This document shows, piece after piece, positions 50,371 to 61,841 of a stretch of 64,000 nucleotides of DNA. The number at the start of each line of letters is the position of its first letter. The stretch's first letter is position 1. Origin of the DNA: Jacaranda mimosifolia. Lineage: Eukaryota > Streptophyta > Magnoliopsida > Lamiales > Bignoniaceae. The notes beneath the pieces are model-generated. The model did not search any database and was not told where the DNA came from. It saw only the letters and a list, made by a program, of their open reading frames with translations. The DNA is taken from assembly GCA_018894105.1 (NCBI GenBank), contig CM032122.1:20557674-20621673 (forward strand). The letters run 5' to 3'. Position numbers and translations under genes: made by a program.

Positions 50371-50570
50371 AACTCCAAGGGATGCATTAGAGAAGGAAAT
50401 TGGTTCAACCAATACATTGCAAAATGAATTGGCTTTAGTTAGTAACTCAATTGATATATAGAGGCATATCATATGTGGAAAGGGTCAAACATTCAAGGAT
50501 GTTGAGGAGTTCAAAATTATGCTTAAGAATTATGTGGTGGCTACTATGTGGTCATTTCAATAATCAATAG

Positions 50571-51260
50571 TGATATGGGATAGCCCAATATGCCCGGCCC
50601 AAAGACCACGGGCCCAAGGGTGTCGCAGCAGGGCCACTTCACACACTAGGCCCAATTAAGCCATCGACGACGATCGACCCCCAATCAACTAGCCCGTGGG
50701 CTTCGCGCCATTCTTATACTGGATCAACCAGGGAGGTCGATTAGGCATGTGACTTTCTTTGCCGCATTAAATGCCCTGACAGGCAGCATGTCTCCGCATT
50801 AATGGCGCATGCCGCCCCAGTACCACCCATATTGCCACACCAGAGAAGAGGCGTGTGCACAGTTTCCTATTCTGTCCCCAAAACCTAGAGAGGTAGCCAC
50901 TTGGAATAGTACAAGGGTGGGAGATGACTTAATGGCCCCCATGCAAGGACAAATACCTTTACAACATGCCAATGACACCTTAGACTAATCCTTACTGGGA
51001 GAAGGCTAGAAATAGCCCCATTCTAGCCCATCAAAAGTATGCCATTCTATATACACAAAAGCCCTCACTTTGTTGCTCTTTCTGTCGAATATATAACTGA
51101 CATGAGCGTCGGAGTGCCTAAACCGAGGGCTCCTCGGCTAGCCTGATGTGTGTTTGTGATTGCAGGACTCAGCCCATCTACCTCAACATCTCGACCGCGG
51201 AGGTCAACCCATTCCAAGAACAAAACATGATCCAGATACATATTGAGATAACCATCATCA
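50571..51260 (+). repeat. 5' LTR of the gypsy element
   Basis: TG...CA ends, 690 bp. Compared with the 3' LTR, about 20 differences are seen in the first 190 bases, mostly transitions, so the insertion is not recent. Confidence 0.95.
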
Positions 51261-51280
51261 TTTAGCGCCGTATGTGGGAA
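51261..51280 (+). other. primer binding site region
   Basis: Right after the 5' LTR the sequence is tttagcgccgtatgtgggaa, close to the tggcgccgt-type primer sites of plant gypsy elements, with a changed first part. The matching tRNA is not assigned. Confidence 0.6.
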
Positions 51281-51301
51281 ACATTGAGCCTACTATCGAA
51301 A

Positions 51302-52907
51302 ATGGTGAACACCAGGCAAGCCCCCTCAGAGAAAGAAGGGAACAGAAGATTTAGCTCTCTCCCCGCTCAACCTCCGCAAGAAACTGGTGCTCCAGCATCG
51401 AGCGCCCCAGCAGAGCAAGTGGTCAGCTTGACCATGCCCCAGCTAATACAACTTATTAGCGAGCAGATATCTGCCTAAATATCAGCTCAACTTTCAGCAA
51501 CTCTGAATAGGCATACTGTTCCTCCAAAACCAACTGCCAGCACAACACCCCAACCTGTGGTACTGGAGAAAAGACAACCAAGGGAAAACTCGGATCGGAT
51601 GGAGTCTAGGAGGACTCCCTCGAGGCGCGAAGCCAGCCCAGGACATTTTTAGAGGGAAACAGCCCGACCCGCATCACGCGAAGAATTGGCAGATTTAGTT
51701 GACCACCAGGTTCGACCCATTCGAGCCCTACAGCGCGATAGGGTCGAACGCTCAAGGCCTCTCCCGAATAGGAATGCGTTTTAGGTCGACAGAGATGAGT
51801 GGGAAGAGGTGTCCCACCAGGTCCAGCAATTGAACCGGCGGCTAGAGGAGATCTCGAGGAGAAATACAGAAAGAAATTGCTATTAGAATTAGCCGCAGAG
51901 GTTCCAAAGAGAAGAGATTCACCCTTTGTCCAAGACATTATCGATGAGCGCATCGCCGTCGATGCTAAGATTCCGATCGGCCTGCCCCCCGATACGACGG
52001 CTTATCGGATCCAAATGAGCATTTGCTGCAGTTCGAGCACGTGATGCAGCTGCACGAGCACAACGACTATATTCATGCCAAAATATTGGTAACCACTTTC
52101 CAGGGGATAGCGTTGGACTAGTTTGTTAGGTTGGAACCAGCGTCAATACACTCGTATGATTAGCTATATGACAAGTTCTTGCACTAGTTCATAAGCAGGA
52201 GAAAGGCTAAGCTCCCGCACACCCATCTGCACACGGTGAAGCAAAACGAAAAGGAGTCCTTTCGAGACTTCTTCACTAGATTCAATATGGAGGTGTTGAA
52301 GATCGACAACTCGAGAATTGAATTCCTGATAGACGTGTTGTTCTTGGGCCTCCGGCATAAGGAATGCGCCAATGCTCTGGTGCGCGAGCAGCCATGGACA
52401 ATGGAGGAACTCCTCGACCTCGTGGAGAGATACATGATGCAGGAGGAGATGAATAAACTTAAATATGGCAACCTCGAGGTCGAGAAGAAGAAGAGCAAGG
52501 AGAAAGATGACCGCCAGGTCAGAGAGGGACGACAGTCACCCATCAAGCAATTCCATGACTACACTCCCCTTAATCTGCCTAGAAAGGAGGTGTTGTTCAC
52601 TATTCAGCATGATAATCTCCTTAAGAGGCCCAGGAAGTTGACCGAGACGGAAGCCATGAAAAATTTAAAGAAATACTATCACTTCCACAAGCAGAAAGGG
52701 CACGACACGGAGGATTGCTTCAACTTGCATGATGAGATAGAAAGGCTGATCAGACAAGGACATCTGAAAAGTTCATCGACGAGCATGCCAGGGGCAAAGA
52801 GGGCAAAATCGATCGGACTCCCCGTAGAGAAAGGTCAGCTAACTCGAGGAGAGATAATAAAGGAAAAAGACCGGCCCAAGAGCCCAACACACCAATTCAA
52901 GGAGTAA
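51302..52907 (+). pseudogene. gypsy gag
   Basis: ATG at 51302 (MVNTRQAP). The capsid-like retrotransposon gag domain covers about 52020-52460 (HTVKQNEKESFRDFFTRFN, ALVREQPWTMEELLDLVERY). Near 52670-52740 HFHKQKGHDTEDC resembles the Tat/gypsy pseudo-knuckle but lacks the first Cys. Stops occur at 51476 and several TAG codons fall at 52120-52190, each one transition from Trp or Gln codons. Confidence 0.85.
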
Positions 52908-53107
52908 TCGACATGATCACGGGAAGACCAACTGGGGGGACTCAAGGTCAGCCAGAAAACAAATCCAAAGGCAGCTGGAGTCTATCAAATCATCTAAAGT
53001 TGAAACCATTTTCCAGCTTTCTACCAGCGCGGAACCAATCTCCTTCACTAACTCTGATCTAGACCATCTGGAGAATAGAGGCGTCGATAGAAAGATGGAC
53101 TGCCCCT

Positions 53108-53554
53108 ATGGTGGTGACACTTCAAATTGCCAATTTCGAGGTGATGAAGGTTTTGGTCCACAACGGCAGTTCGGTGAACATCATATTTTTGTCCACCTTG
53201 AATAGGATAAAGTTAGGGAAGCTAAAGTTTGACCCAGTCAGAACATCGCTGGTCGGATTTAGGGGGTCCAAGATCATTCCGGAGGGATCCATTAACCTAT
53301 CCACAACATTTGGACAGGGTCCCCGGAGCAGAACCTTGATGATAAACTACCTGGTAGTTGATGCCCCATTCGCCTACAACGTCATCATCGGTCGACTAGC
53401 CCTGAACGACTTCAGAGCAATTGTCTCCACGTACCATATGAAAATTAAGTTCCCGACCTCAGCAGGAGTGGGAGGTATTTTATACAATCTCAGGGACACA
53501 TGGCGCTGCTACACCATTTTCGTCGAGGCAAATGAGCAAAAGAAAACACCTTAA
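53108..53554 (+). pseudogene. gypsy aspartic protease domain
   Basis: The frame contains VLVHNGSSVNI where the family has D-N/T-G-SS: the catalytic Asp codon is CAC (His). Further family blocks are LVGFRG and FLVVDAPFAYNVIIGR-like text near 53350-53395. Processing activity would be lost. Confidence 0.85.
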
Positions 53555-53667
53555 TTGAAGCCCTCGGGGGACGCCCCTGTATCGAAACCTGAGAAGGGAC
53601 CCGCACCTAAGAAAAGAAAGTTGGAGGACACCCGGGTCAAGTAATTCGAAAGTTCAAAACAATAGAT

Positions 53668-55500
53668 TTGGAACCTGGAAATCCCAACAAAACTACTCGG
53701 GTCGGAAGCAATATAGACGACCACTTGGAATGCCTCACGGACGATTTTCTCGGACAAAATATTGATGTGTTCGAGTGGAAAGCCGCCAATCTCCAAGGAA
53801 TCGACCCAAGTGTCATCATCCATCGACTCAACGTGGACCCCGCCCACAAGCCAGTGAGACAAAAGACCAAAACTTTCAGCGCAGAACGGTCCCAGATCAT
53901 AAAAGAGGAGGTCAACAAGCTATTAGAGGCATGATACATTGTAGAAATTTAATACCCCTCTTGGCTTTGTAATGTTGTACTTGTCCCCAAAGGTGAGGGA
54001 AAATGGCACATGTGTAATGATTTTACTGATTTGAATAAAGCATGCCCTAAGGATCCTTACCCCCTTAATCGTATGGATTTATTAGTAGATTCTACTGTTG
54101 CTTGTGAATTGTTGAGCATGATGGATGCCTTCCAAGGTTATTATCAAATATTCATGGCACCCGAGGACAGGGACAAGACCTCATTCGTCGTCCCCAATGG
54201 AGTGTACTATTTTTTGGTCATGTCCTTCGGGCTAAAAAATGCAAGAGCAACGTACTAGAGATTAGTGAACTTTATGTTCAAAAATGAGATCGAAAGATCG
54301 ATGGAGGTCTATGTCGATGACATGATTGTCAAAATCGAAAAGGCCGAGGACCACCTCGTCGACCTCGACCACACCTTTTCCATACTAAGGGCGTCCGGCA
54401 TGAAACTCAACCCCAATAAGTGCACATTTGGGGGTTCGTGAAGGCAAGTTTCTTGGTTATATGGTCAGTCAGAGGGGGATCCAGGCAAGTTTGGACATTC
54501 CTCCACCTGGCACTGTTCGAGATATACAACGCCTAGTCGGCAGAATCATAGCACTCGACTAATTCATCGCACGGCTGGCCGACAAGAGCCTACCTTTCTT
54601 CAAAATACTCAGAAATACGAAGAAATCAGGGTTTCAGTGGACTCAGCAATACGATAAGGCCTTGCTTGAACTCAAACAATACTTATCCTCGCCGTCTATG
54701 CTCGTCAAGCCCGAACTGGGAGAAGTGTTATAGCTTTATCTAGCCGTATCCGTCGCCTAGATCAGTTCTATATTGACATCGATGAAATGTGGGACTCACC
54801 GTCCTGTGTATTACTGTAGTAAGGCTTCGCACGGGCCCGAACGTAATTAACTGGAGATTGAGAAGTTCGCTCTCGCCCTAGTCACGGATGCTTGTAAGTT
54901 GCGACCTTACATCCAGTCTCACGCGATCGTAGTCCTGACCAATCAACCATTAAAACAAGTGTTATCAAAACCAGACACATCAGGACGACTTACAAAGTGG
55001 GCAATTGAGCTCGGGGAATTTGACATCACGTTCCAGCCATGAACAGCCATAAAAGCGCAAGTATTAGCTGATTTTGTGGCCGAGAGACTTGACCTCCCAG
55101 ACCCCCCAACCAAAGCCCGTCCGTATGGATATTGCACCTCGACAGGTCGGGAATCGTATCAGGAGGCAGAATTAGAATTTCTCTCCGTTCCCCATTCGCT
55201 AAGGAGTGACAATTTTTCCATAAAGCTTGACTTCCTAGTTACCAATAATAAGGCAGAATATGAAGCTCTCATAGTCAGGATGAACATGGCAGCAGCTCGA
55301 TGAGTGGAATAGCTACTAGCGATCACCGATTCCCAGCTGGTCGTGGAGCAAGTGGAAGGAAATTTTGAGGCCAAAGAAACCAAAATGAGCTAGTACCTAA
55401 CTGAAGTAAAACAATTGCAATAGGCATTCAAGAGCTTCACTCTGAGCCAGGTACCCCAAATGGAAAATGAACAGGCGGATGCACTTTCAAAATTGGCAAG
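53668..55500 (+). pseudogene. gypsy reverse transcriptase and RNase H domains
   Basis: Reverse transcriptase: RLNVDPAHKPVRQK, WHMCNDFTDLNKACPKDPYPL, MMDAFQGYYQI, then the catalytic YVDDM at about 54311-54325, in one frame up to a break near 54440. RNase H follows (VYYCSKASHGPERN, about 54815-54845). A second RNase H-like domain contains NNKAEYEAL (about 55240-55266), a mark of Tat elements. Stops at 53932, 54256 and elsewhere. Confidence 0.9.
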
Positions 55501-55786
55501 CTCAACGAAGGGAACCAGGGAAAGAACCATAACGTTCTTAGTGGCCAGCAAACTATGTATTCAAGTGGTTAACCAAAACTTTGTCGGATGGGTCGATGAG
55601 ACTCCCTCATGGAAAAACCCAATTAAGCTATACCTAAGTTAGGGAGCAGTCCCCAACGACGAGAAGTAGGCCTGCAGGCTTAGAGGATTGGTAGCCAAGT
55701 TTGCCCTTGATGAACACGGATAGCCCTATAGGAGGTCAATATCAGGGCCACCACTAAAATGCCTAACTTCAGATGAGGCAAGCGAG

Positions 55787-56839
55787 GTGATGCACAAGAT
55801 TCACATTGTCATTTGCGGCAACCATTCCGGAGGTCTATCCTTGGCCCACAAAGTTATCCGTTGTGGTTACTTCTGGCCCACCTTACTGCAGGACTCGGTC
55901 GACTATGCTAGGAAATGCCCTTCATGCCAGATCCACTCGAGCATACTGCACCAACCAGCCGCGTCGATGGTGAATGTCCAGATCTCATGGCCCTTCGACC
56001 AGTAGGGGATCGATATAGTTGGGTCTCTCCCAAAAACTTCGAGTCAGCAGAAATTCATCATCGTGGTGGCCGAGTACTTCACTAAATGGGTCGAAGTTGA
56101 AGCAGTTCCAAAAATCACCGACGCGGCCATTAAGAGCTTCATTTAGAAGAACATAATTTATCGGTTCGGATTGCCCAAAGTCCTCATTTCTAATAATGGA
56201 ACCCAATTCCAGAGTAAGAGCACGAGAAAATGGTGTGAGACCTTGGGAATCAACCAACACTTCACGTCAGTAGGGAACCCCCAGGCTAACGGCCAGACGG
56301 AGGTCACGAACAAAATAGTTCTCGACCACCTAAAAGCTCAAATAGTAGGCACATGGGTAAGTTGGGCAGACGACCTTCCAGGAGTGCTATGGGCATATAG
56401 GACCACTCCATGAATAGCTACAGGCTGCAGCCCCTTCAGCTTGGTCTATAGTTCCGAAGCAGTAATTCCATCCAAGCTGGTCCAGCACACAGCTCGGGTG
56501 ATTCATTATAATCCGATCAGGAATGCAACAGAAAGGACCCTAGACCTAATCACCATCGATGAGCTATGCCACACAACCTACAATACGATACAACGATATC
56601 ATTCGAAGATGGAAAAATGATACAACAAAGCAGTTCGACCTCGTAGTTTCAAAGTCGGCGACCTGGTCCTCAAGAAGGTAGAAGTGTCAAAAAATATGGG
56701 AAAACTTGACCCAAAGTGGGAGGGACCTTACTCTGTGGTCAAGGTGTCAAAGCACAATGCATACCAGCTAGTAGACATACAAGGCAACGAACTGCCATGA
56801 CCTTGGAACGCCACAAATCTAAAGAAATTTTATGTGTAA
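55787..56839 (+). pseudogene. gypsy integrase
   Basis: Zinc-binding part with RKCPSCQIH, then the DDE core: GIDIV (first Asp), VLISNNGTQF where the family has SDNG (second Asp replaced by Asn), and GNPQANGQTE (Glu). The C-terminal part keeps FKVGDLVLKKV and PKWEGPY. Five stop codons in frame, each one transition from the expected Trp or Arg codon. TAA 56837-56839 is the natural end. Confidence 0.92.
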
Positions 56840-56946
56840 ATAGGCCACGGGCAGCCATTGTATTCCGTTACAGAAATGAAAAGTCCGAGAAAAACTTTCA
56901 CATAAGCTAATTGTACATACCTATCGATACAACTAGACTACTCATT

Positions 56947-57090
56947 GTCAACCCCATAGTCGATCAAGCAAGCTTTAAGCCACAAAGTTGAGGCTCCGCA
57001 GCTAAGACCAACTTGTCGACCCCACAGTCGACCAAGCAGGCTTCAAGCCGCAAAGTTGAGGCTTCGCAGCTAAGACCAACTTGTCGACCC
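56947..57090. repeat. 67-bp tandem repeat after integrase
   Basis: Units starting tgtcaaccccatagtcga (56947) and tgtcgaccccacagtcga (57014), with a third start at 57081 that merges into the next array. Confidence 0.9.
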
Positions 57091-57610
57091 CGCAATTGCT
57101 AAATTATTCCAAGTTTGTCATTAATTACTTGGTCTAATCAAGAAATCGACGCAATGGTTTGCAATGGACCCTGCAGTCGTTAAATTATTTGAACCTTATC
57201 ATCAATTATCTGAAGTCGACCCCGTAGTCGCTAAATTATTCCAAGTTTGCCATTAATTACTTGGTCTAATCAAGAAATCAATGCAATGGTTTGCAATCAA
57301 CCCTGCAGTCATTAAATTATTTGAACCTTATCATCAGTTATCTGAAGTCGACCCCATAGTGGCTTAGTTATTCCAAGTTTGTTATTAATTATTTGGCCTA
57401 ATCAAGAAATCGATGCAATAGTTTGCAATCAACCCTGCAATCGTTAGGTTATTTGAAGCTTATCATCAATTATCTAAAGTCGACCCCGTAGTCGCTGAAT
57501 TATTCTAAGTTTATCATTAATTATTTTGTCTAACCGATCAATCGACACAATAGGTTTGCAATCAACCCCGCATTCACTAATTTATTCGAAGTTTGTCAAT
57601 TATTTTGCTT
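57082..57610. repeat. 132-bp tandem repeat, about four units
   Basis: gtcgacccc starts recur at 57082, 57215, 57347 and 57479 with following aaattattccaag and ttgcaatcaaccctgca landmarks. The array shares its gtcgaccccn-agtcg start with the 67-bp repeat, so they may derive from each other. Confidence 0.9.
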
Positions 57611-57877
57611 AACTGAGCACTCAACATGGCAGGTCACTGTTGACCATGCAGTTACTAGATTGAACAAATCCCTAAATTATAACGAGTCTCTGATTCATCA
57701 AACTAATCTCGTAAAATCTAACAACGCAAACATTCGACTGTAGATCCAATCGTGTAATAGAATAAAGGCAGTCAAGGTTAGAAAGCTTGAGAAAACACTT
57801 TGTTCAAATGCAAAAAAAGTTCATTATATATAATTAAAAAGTGTTTACATCAGTCCTAACAAAAACAAATACATCAT

Positions 57878-60469
57878 TTAAGCAACAACATCTAAGCTTG
57901 ACCCGGCACCCTTATCGCCTGCACCTCGAGCGCCCTCATCAATGGCATGTTCTAGCTCATTGCTCAAAAGGATGGGAATAGGAACTGGCTCCAGCATTGC
58001 GACAGCAATAGAAACAGCAGCGGTCGCCAGCTGAGAAGGTCCAGCTGCATCAACCAGAAAGCGCTCGCCCAGAGGATAAAGATACTGGGCCGCGTCGACC
58101 ATGCCATCCTTGACCTCGAACGCAAAGTCATTGGCAAAGTCAAATTCTTTAGCAATTGTTTCCAACCTCTTCACGACCTCAGCCTGCCTCCTCTGTTTAT
58201 CTGTTAAGGGCGCAACCAGTGGAGCCTCTGTAACCCCCTTGGCCACAGTGGCCTCCGCACCTTCACCCTCAGCAACTCCCTCGCCTTATGGATAAAGCTG
58301 CAGCTGCGCGTCAAGCAGGTAACTGAGGCGATCCCTGTCCTCTGGTCGAAAGGAGTAGCCAAAAAATGCAGCTGATTAAGAGCCTTCTCAAAAGAATTAC
58401 AGGCGTTGTCGAGCGCAAACACAATACTCGCGCCCTAAAATGCCGAGCTTAACATAAATTGCTGCACCGCATCTCGCCACATCAGCGGCAACTTCTGGTA
58501 GAATTCAACTTGGGCTTCATCGAGGGCAGCATTCTGACCCACGAACCGACCAGAGTTGTAGGCGACCTGCCCATCTAACCAAGCCTACTTTAGCAGCTCG
58601 TCCATTCTAGTCCTCTCGTCGATCGAGGCCACTAGTTGGCTATCTTTCACTTGGAGCTGCCCGTTTAGCTCCTTGACCTGCTTGGTCAGCTCCTCGACTC
58701 TCGACCTGCTTGGCTATTAATGACCTGTGGAGTCATTAATAGCTCCTCAACCTGCTTGGCCAACTCCTCGACTTTAATCTGTGATGATTCGAGCTGAGCC
58801 CTAAGAGTCTCCAAGTCTCCGTCTGCTTGTAGGTGTTCGCGATTAGCTAAAGCCAGCTCCGACCGCCTATAAAAGTGATATCCCAACTGGCTGACCTGAA
58901 AGACAGCATTGCTAGTAGAATACAATATTCGGCCAAAAAGTAATGTTCAAAAATATAACCTATTCGATCCCAACTTTACCATGTTAGAATGATAAGCCAG
59001 CGCCAGTAGAGCTGTGTTTTGGCTTAGCCCCATCAATTTCCTCTTGTCGGCCAAGAACTGCCCAGCCATAAGCACTTTTAAAGAAGCAGCGCCCGTCGAC
59101 CCATCCGTCTCCATCGACAACGAGTTTTGCACGGTCATGCTCGGCTCAGTCCCAAACCTTAGTGAGGCCAATATGGGCAGGTGGAATAACAGGTCATCCC
59201 CGCGTGGCCCGAATAGATTGTAGCCTGATGGTTGGCCTGACCCCGTAGCCTTACCCTTACCCTTACCCTTACCCTTACCCTTCTCTGCAGCGGTCCTTTT
59301 CAGGGTAGGTCCCGCCTACTCCACCATGGCTCTTTTCCCCCGACCTACTGGGTTGCTGCCTGTGGCTCCGACTGGCCGAGCGGGCGACGGAGTTGGCAAC
59401 GGTGAGGGTGTCATCGTTCAGGGTAAGGTGCCTCAACCATAGCCACACCTCGATGAGCCACTGTCGCTAAGCAACGTTGTTGGTCCTTTTCCACCCTCGC
59501 TAAAGCCTCAATCCTCGAGCAGTTCATGATCTCGTCATGATCTGCCAAACAACATTGTAAACACAAGTTAAAGCCGAACAAAAAATAGAAAGAATAATAA
59601 ACTGTAAGCAGCACAATATACCTAGCTGATTGTCCACAGACAAATTTAATTGGGCTGGTGATAACCTAGCCAACACCAGACTCCTCTCCTCGATAAACAC
59701 TGAGGCCTCTACTTGGCCAAACTCGACCATATCCAGTATGAAAGTGTTGGGCTAGGTCGGAGTCAGGTACCTGGCATCTCGACATGCCCCATCCACCAGC
59801 CCCTCGGAATATTGAACCCCCCAACAACTCGAAAAAACAAATAATGCCTTTTCCATTCTTGCCCATAGGAAGAGGCTGGGATAATGAGGAATTTGTGGCG
59901 GGGTCGATCAGTTAGGTAATAGAAACCCAACTCGTCGGTGCTACCCAACTTGCGGGACATGGGAAGATGGAAAATGTTTGAAAAGTTATCAAAGTTGGTT
60001 AGGTGGTCGAACAGGTGCATCAAAATGATAAAACTGTAAATGGTCGAAAAATAATTTGGCAGTAACTAGGTTATACATACTTGCAGACCTCTAAGTAGGT
60101 CGACTACAGGAACACCTAGAGAAAATCTAAGGCCACACTTAAAGGCATCCTCGAACACAGTAATATAGCCCATCGGGGGTCGATGCATACGACCAGAAGC
60201 CCCAGGTGTCAATAATTGATACTCAGGGGGAATATGGTATAACTTCCTAATACGCCTTAAGTCTACAGGGGTGATGGTCGACACTATCTCACTGTAATGG
60301 TTTGGGGTGAATAACCGACCCCAGGATGGGGAAACCTGACTTAGCCCAGCTCCATCACCCTCGCGATCACTGCTCGAGCTACTAGAGCTCAAACTATCCT
60401 CTGACGAACCCCTAGGCCGGTCAGAGTGAGTAGCCTCACTATCCCCCCATGGCTACTCTCAGAATCAGA
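57878..60469 (-). pseudogene. antisense gene of the gypsy element (plant 'gypsy-type transposon' domain)
   Basis: Minus-strand frames run from about 60469 to 57878, opposite to gag-pol. The N-terminal part is acidic and Ser-rich, then RRIRKLYHIPPEYQLL, PMGYITVFEDAFKCGLRF and LGVPVVDLLRGLQ (60300-60066), and after an intron-like gap LGFYYLTDRPRHKFLII and KRHYLFFRVVGGFNIPRGW (60000-59790). This order matches the domain known as Transposase_28 (putative gypsy-type transposon). Further on come a Gly-Lys repeat (59246-59282), coiled-coil text (LESSQIKVEELAKQVEELL, 58686-58925) and a C-terminal acidic segment (58246-57878). Frameshifts are present. Tat-group elements such as Grande1 and Retand are known to carry antisense genes here; the function is unknown. 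Confidence 0.75.
59246..59283 (-). repeat. hexamer repeat coding Gly-Lys in the antisense gene
   Basis: ccctta repeated about six times on the plus strand; on the minus strand it codes alternating Gly and Lys in the frame of the antisense gene. Confidence 0.9.
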
Positions 60470-60632
60470 TAAATGCAGCATTATGACAATAAATCTAAGA
60501 ACACTTAGAAGACGGAAATAAAGAACTTACTGAGTTGGTGAACTAAGAGCAGAAGACGCTAGCAGCACAGACAGTTGGCTAGACGCTCCACCAGACGCAA
60601 AGGCAGTAAATTTTAACAGTGCCTATTTATAG
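60470..60632 (-). promoter_or_regulatory. putative promoter and 5' intron start of the antisense gene
   Basis: A CTATAAATAG box on the minus strand (plus 60623-60632) lies about 160 bp upstream of the coding text. Between them is a consensus donor, CTCA|gtaagttc, near 60526-60535, suggesting a short leader exon and a 5' intron. Inference from sequence only. Confidence 0.5.
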
Positions 60633-60825
60633 GCACGCGAGCGCGGGAATCCAAGTGGTTGTAATAATGTTGTAACCGCTGCCCCGCGGCATGCGCGACA
60701 CGATGTAACCACTCATTTAATGTGCAAAACCCGGGTCGACTTTCAAAAACCCTCGTCAATAAGCCCACGTAACTGTTCAACTAACTACTCCTCAATCCTT
60801 CTCGTCGATTCCCTCGTCAACATTC

Positions 60826-60843
60826 AGAAGTGGGGGGGACTCA
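60826..60843 (+). other. polypurine tract of the gypsy element
   Basis: agaagtgggggggac lies directly before the 3' LTR. Confidence 0.85.
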
Positions 60844-61533
60844 TGATATGGGATAGCCCAATATGCTAGGCCTAAAGACCACGGGACTAAGGGTGTAGCA
60901 GCAGGCCCACCTTACACACTGGGCCCAATTAAGCCATCGATGATGATTGACCCCCAATCAACCAGCCCGTGGACCTTACGCCATTCTTATACTGGATCGA
61001 CCAGGGAGGTCGATTAAGCATGTGACTTTCTCTGCAGCATTAAATGCCATGACAGGAAGCATGCCTCCTCATTAATGGCGCATGCCGCCCCAGTACCAAC
61101 CATACTGCCACACCAGAGAGGAGGTGCGTGCACAGTATCCTATTCTGTCCCCAAAACCTGGAGAGGCAGCCACCTGAAATAGTACAAAGGTGGGATATGA
61201 CTTAATGGCTCCCATACAAGGACAAAGACCATTACAACATGCCAAGGGCACCTTAGACTAATCCCCACTGGGAGAAGGCTATAAATACCCCCATTCCAGC
61301 CCATCAAAGGTATGTCATTCTCTACACACAAAAGCCCTCACTTTGTTGCTCTTTCGATCGAATATATAACTGACTTGAGCGTCGGAGTGCCTAGGCCGAG
61401 GGCTCTTCGGCTAGCTTGATGTGTGTTCGTGATTGCAGGACTTAGCCTATCTACCTCAACACCTCGACCGCGGAGGTCAACCCATTCCAAGAACGAAACT
61501 TGATCCAGATACATACTGAGATAACCATCATCA
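60844..61533 (+). repeat. 3' LTR of the gypsy element
   Basis: 690 bp, TGATATGGG to CATCATCA, same length as the 5' LTR and diverged from it mainly by transitions. Confidence 0.95.
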
Positions 61534-61538
61534 AATAG

Positions 61539-61693
61539 TTTCTCCATTTGCAATTTTCATCATTGAAAATGGCTATGATTATGTGGTGGCTACTATGCGG
61601 TCATTTTTCTTGTATTGAAATGATCGCATAATAGCCACTACATAATCATAGCTATTTGGAATAATGAAAATTGCAAATGGAGAACCTATTGAT
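61539..61693. repeat. hairpin-forming inverted repeat in MULE-2
   Basis: The left arm, about 61539-61606 (ctccatttgcaattttcat ... gcggtcattt), is the near-complement of the right arm 61618-61693, with a loop of about 11 bases. The outer left arm continues on the far side of the gypsy element (atcaatag at 50563-50570), so the palindrome is older than that insertion. Confidence 0.88.
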
Positions 61694-61841
61694 CAAGGCA
61701 TAAGCCTGATAAATTATTTGGCATTCGAAAATGCAATCTAGAGAACATATGCAGTGAGGCTAATCTTCGAATGAGAGGACATCCTAAAGCCAATTCTGCT
61801 TGGGTTGCTAACATTGTGAAGGATAAATTGAGATCAGAGCC

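Larger units (their letters stand above)
50566..61538 (+). mobile_element. complete Ty3/gypsy (Tat-type) retrotransposon with target duplications
   Basis: Element 50571-61533 (10,963 bp), flanked by aatag at 50566-50570 and 61534-61538. LTRs of 690 bp each start TGATATGGG and end CATCATCA. Order gag, protease, reverse transcriptase, RNase H, a second RNase H-like domain, integrase is Ty3/gypsy; the extra RNase H (NNKAEYEAL) and the long region after integrase with an antisense gene point to the Tat lineage. All frames are broken by stops. Confidence 0.95.

Noticed and set aside
51606..51953. Minus-strand frame in the gag region
   Set aside because: Shadow of gag; no known domain, unlike the real antisense gene further downstream.
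59246..59283. Telomere-like repeat (CCCTTA)n
   Set aside because: The plant telomere unit is seven bases (CCCTAAA). This is a six-base unit, short, and reads as Gly-Lys in the antisense gene frame, so it is a coding microsatellite.
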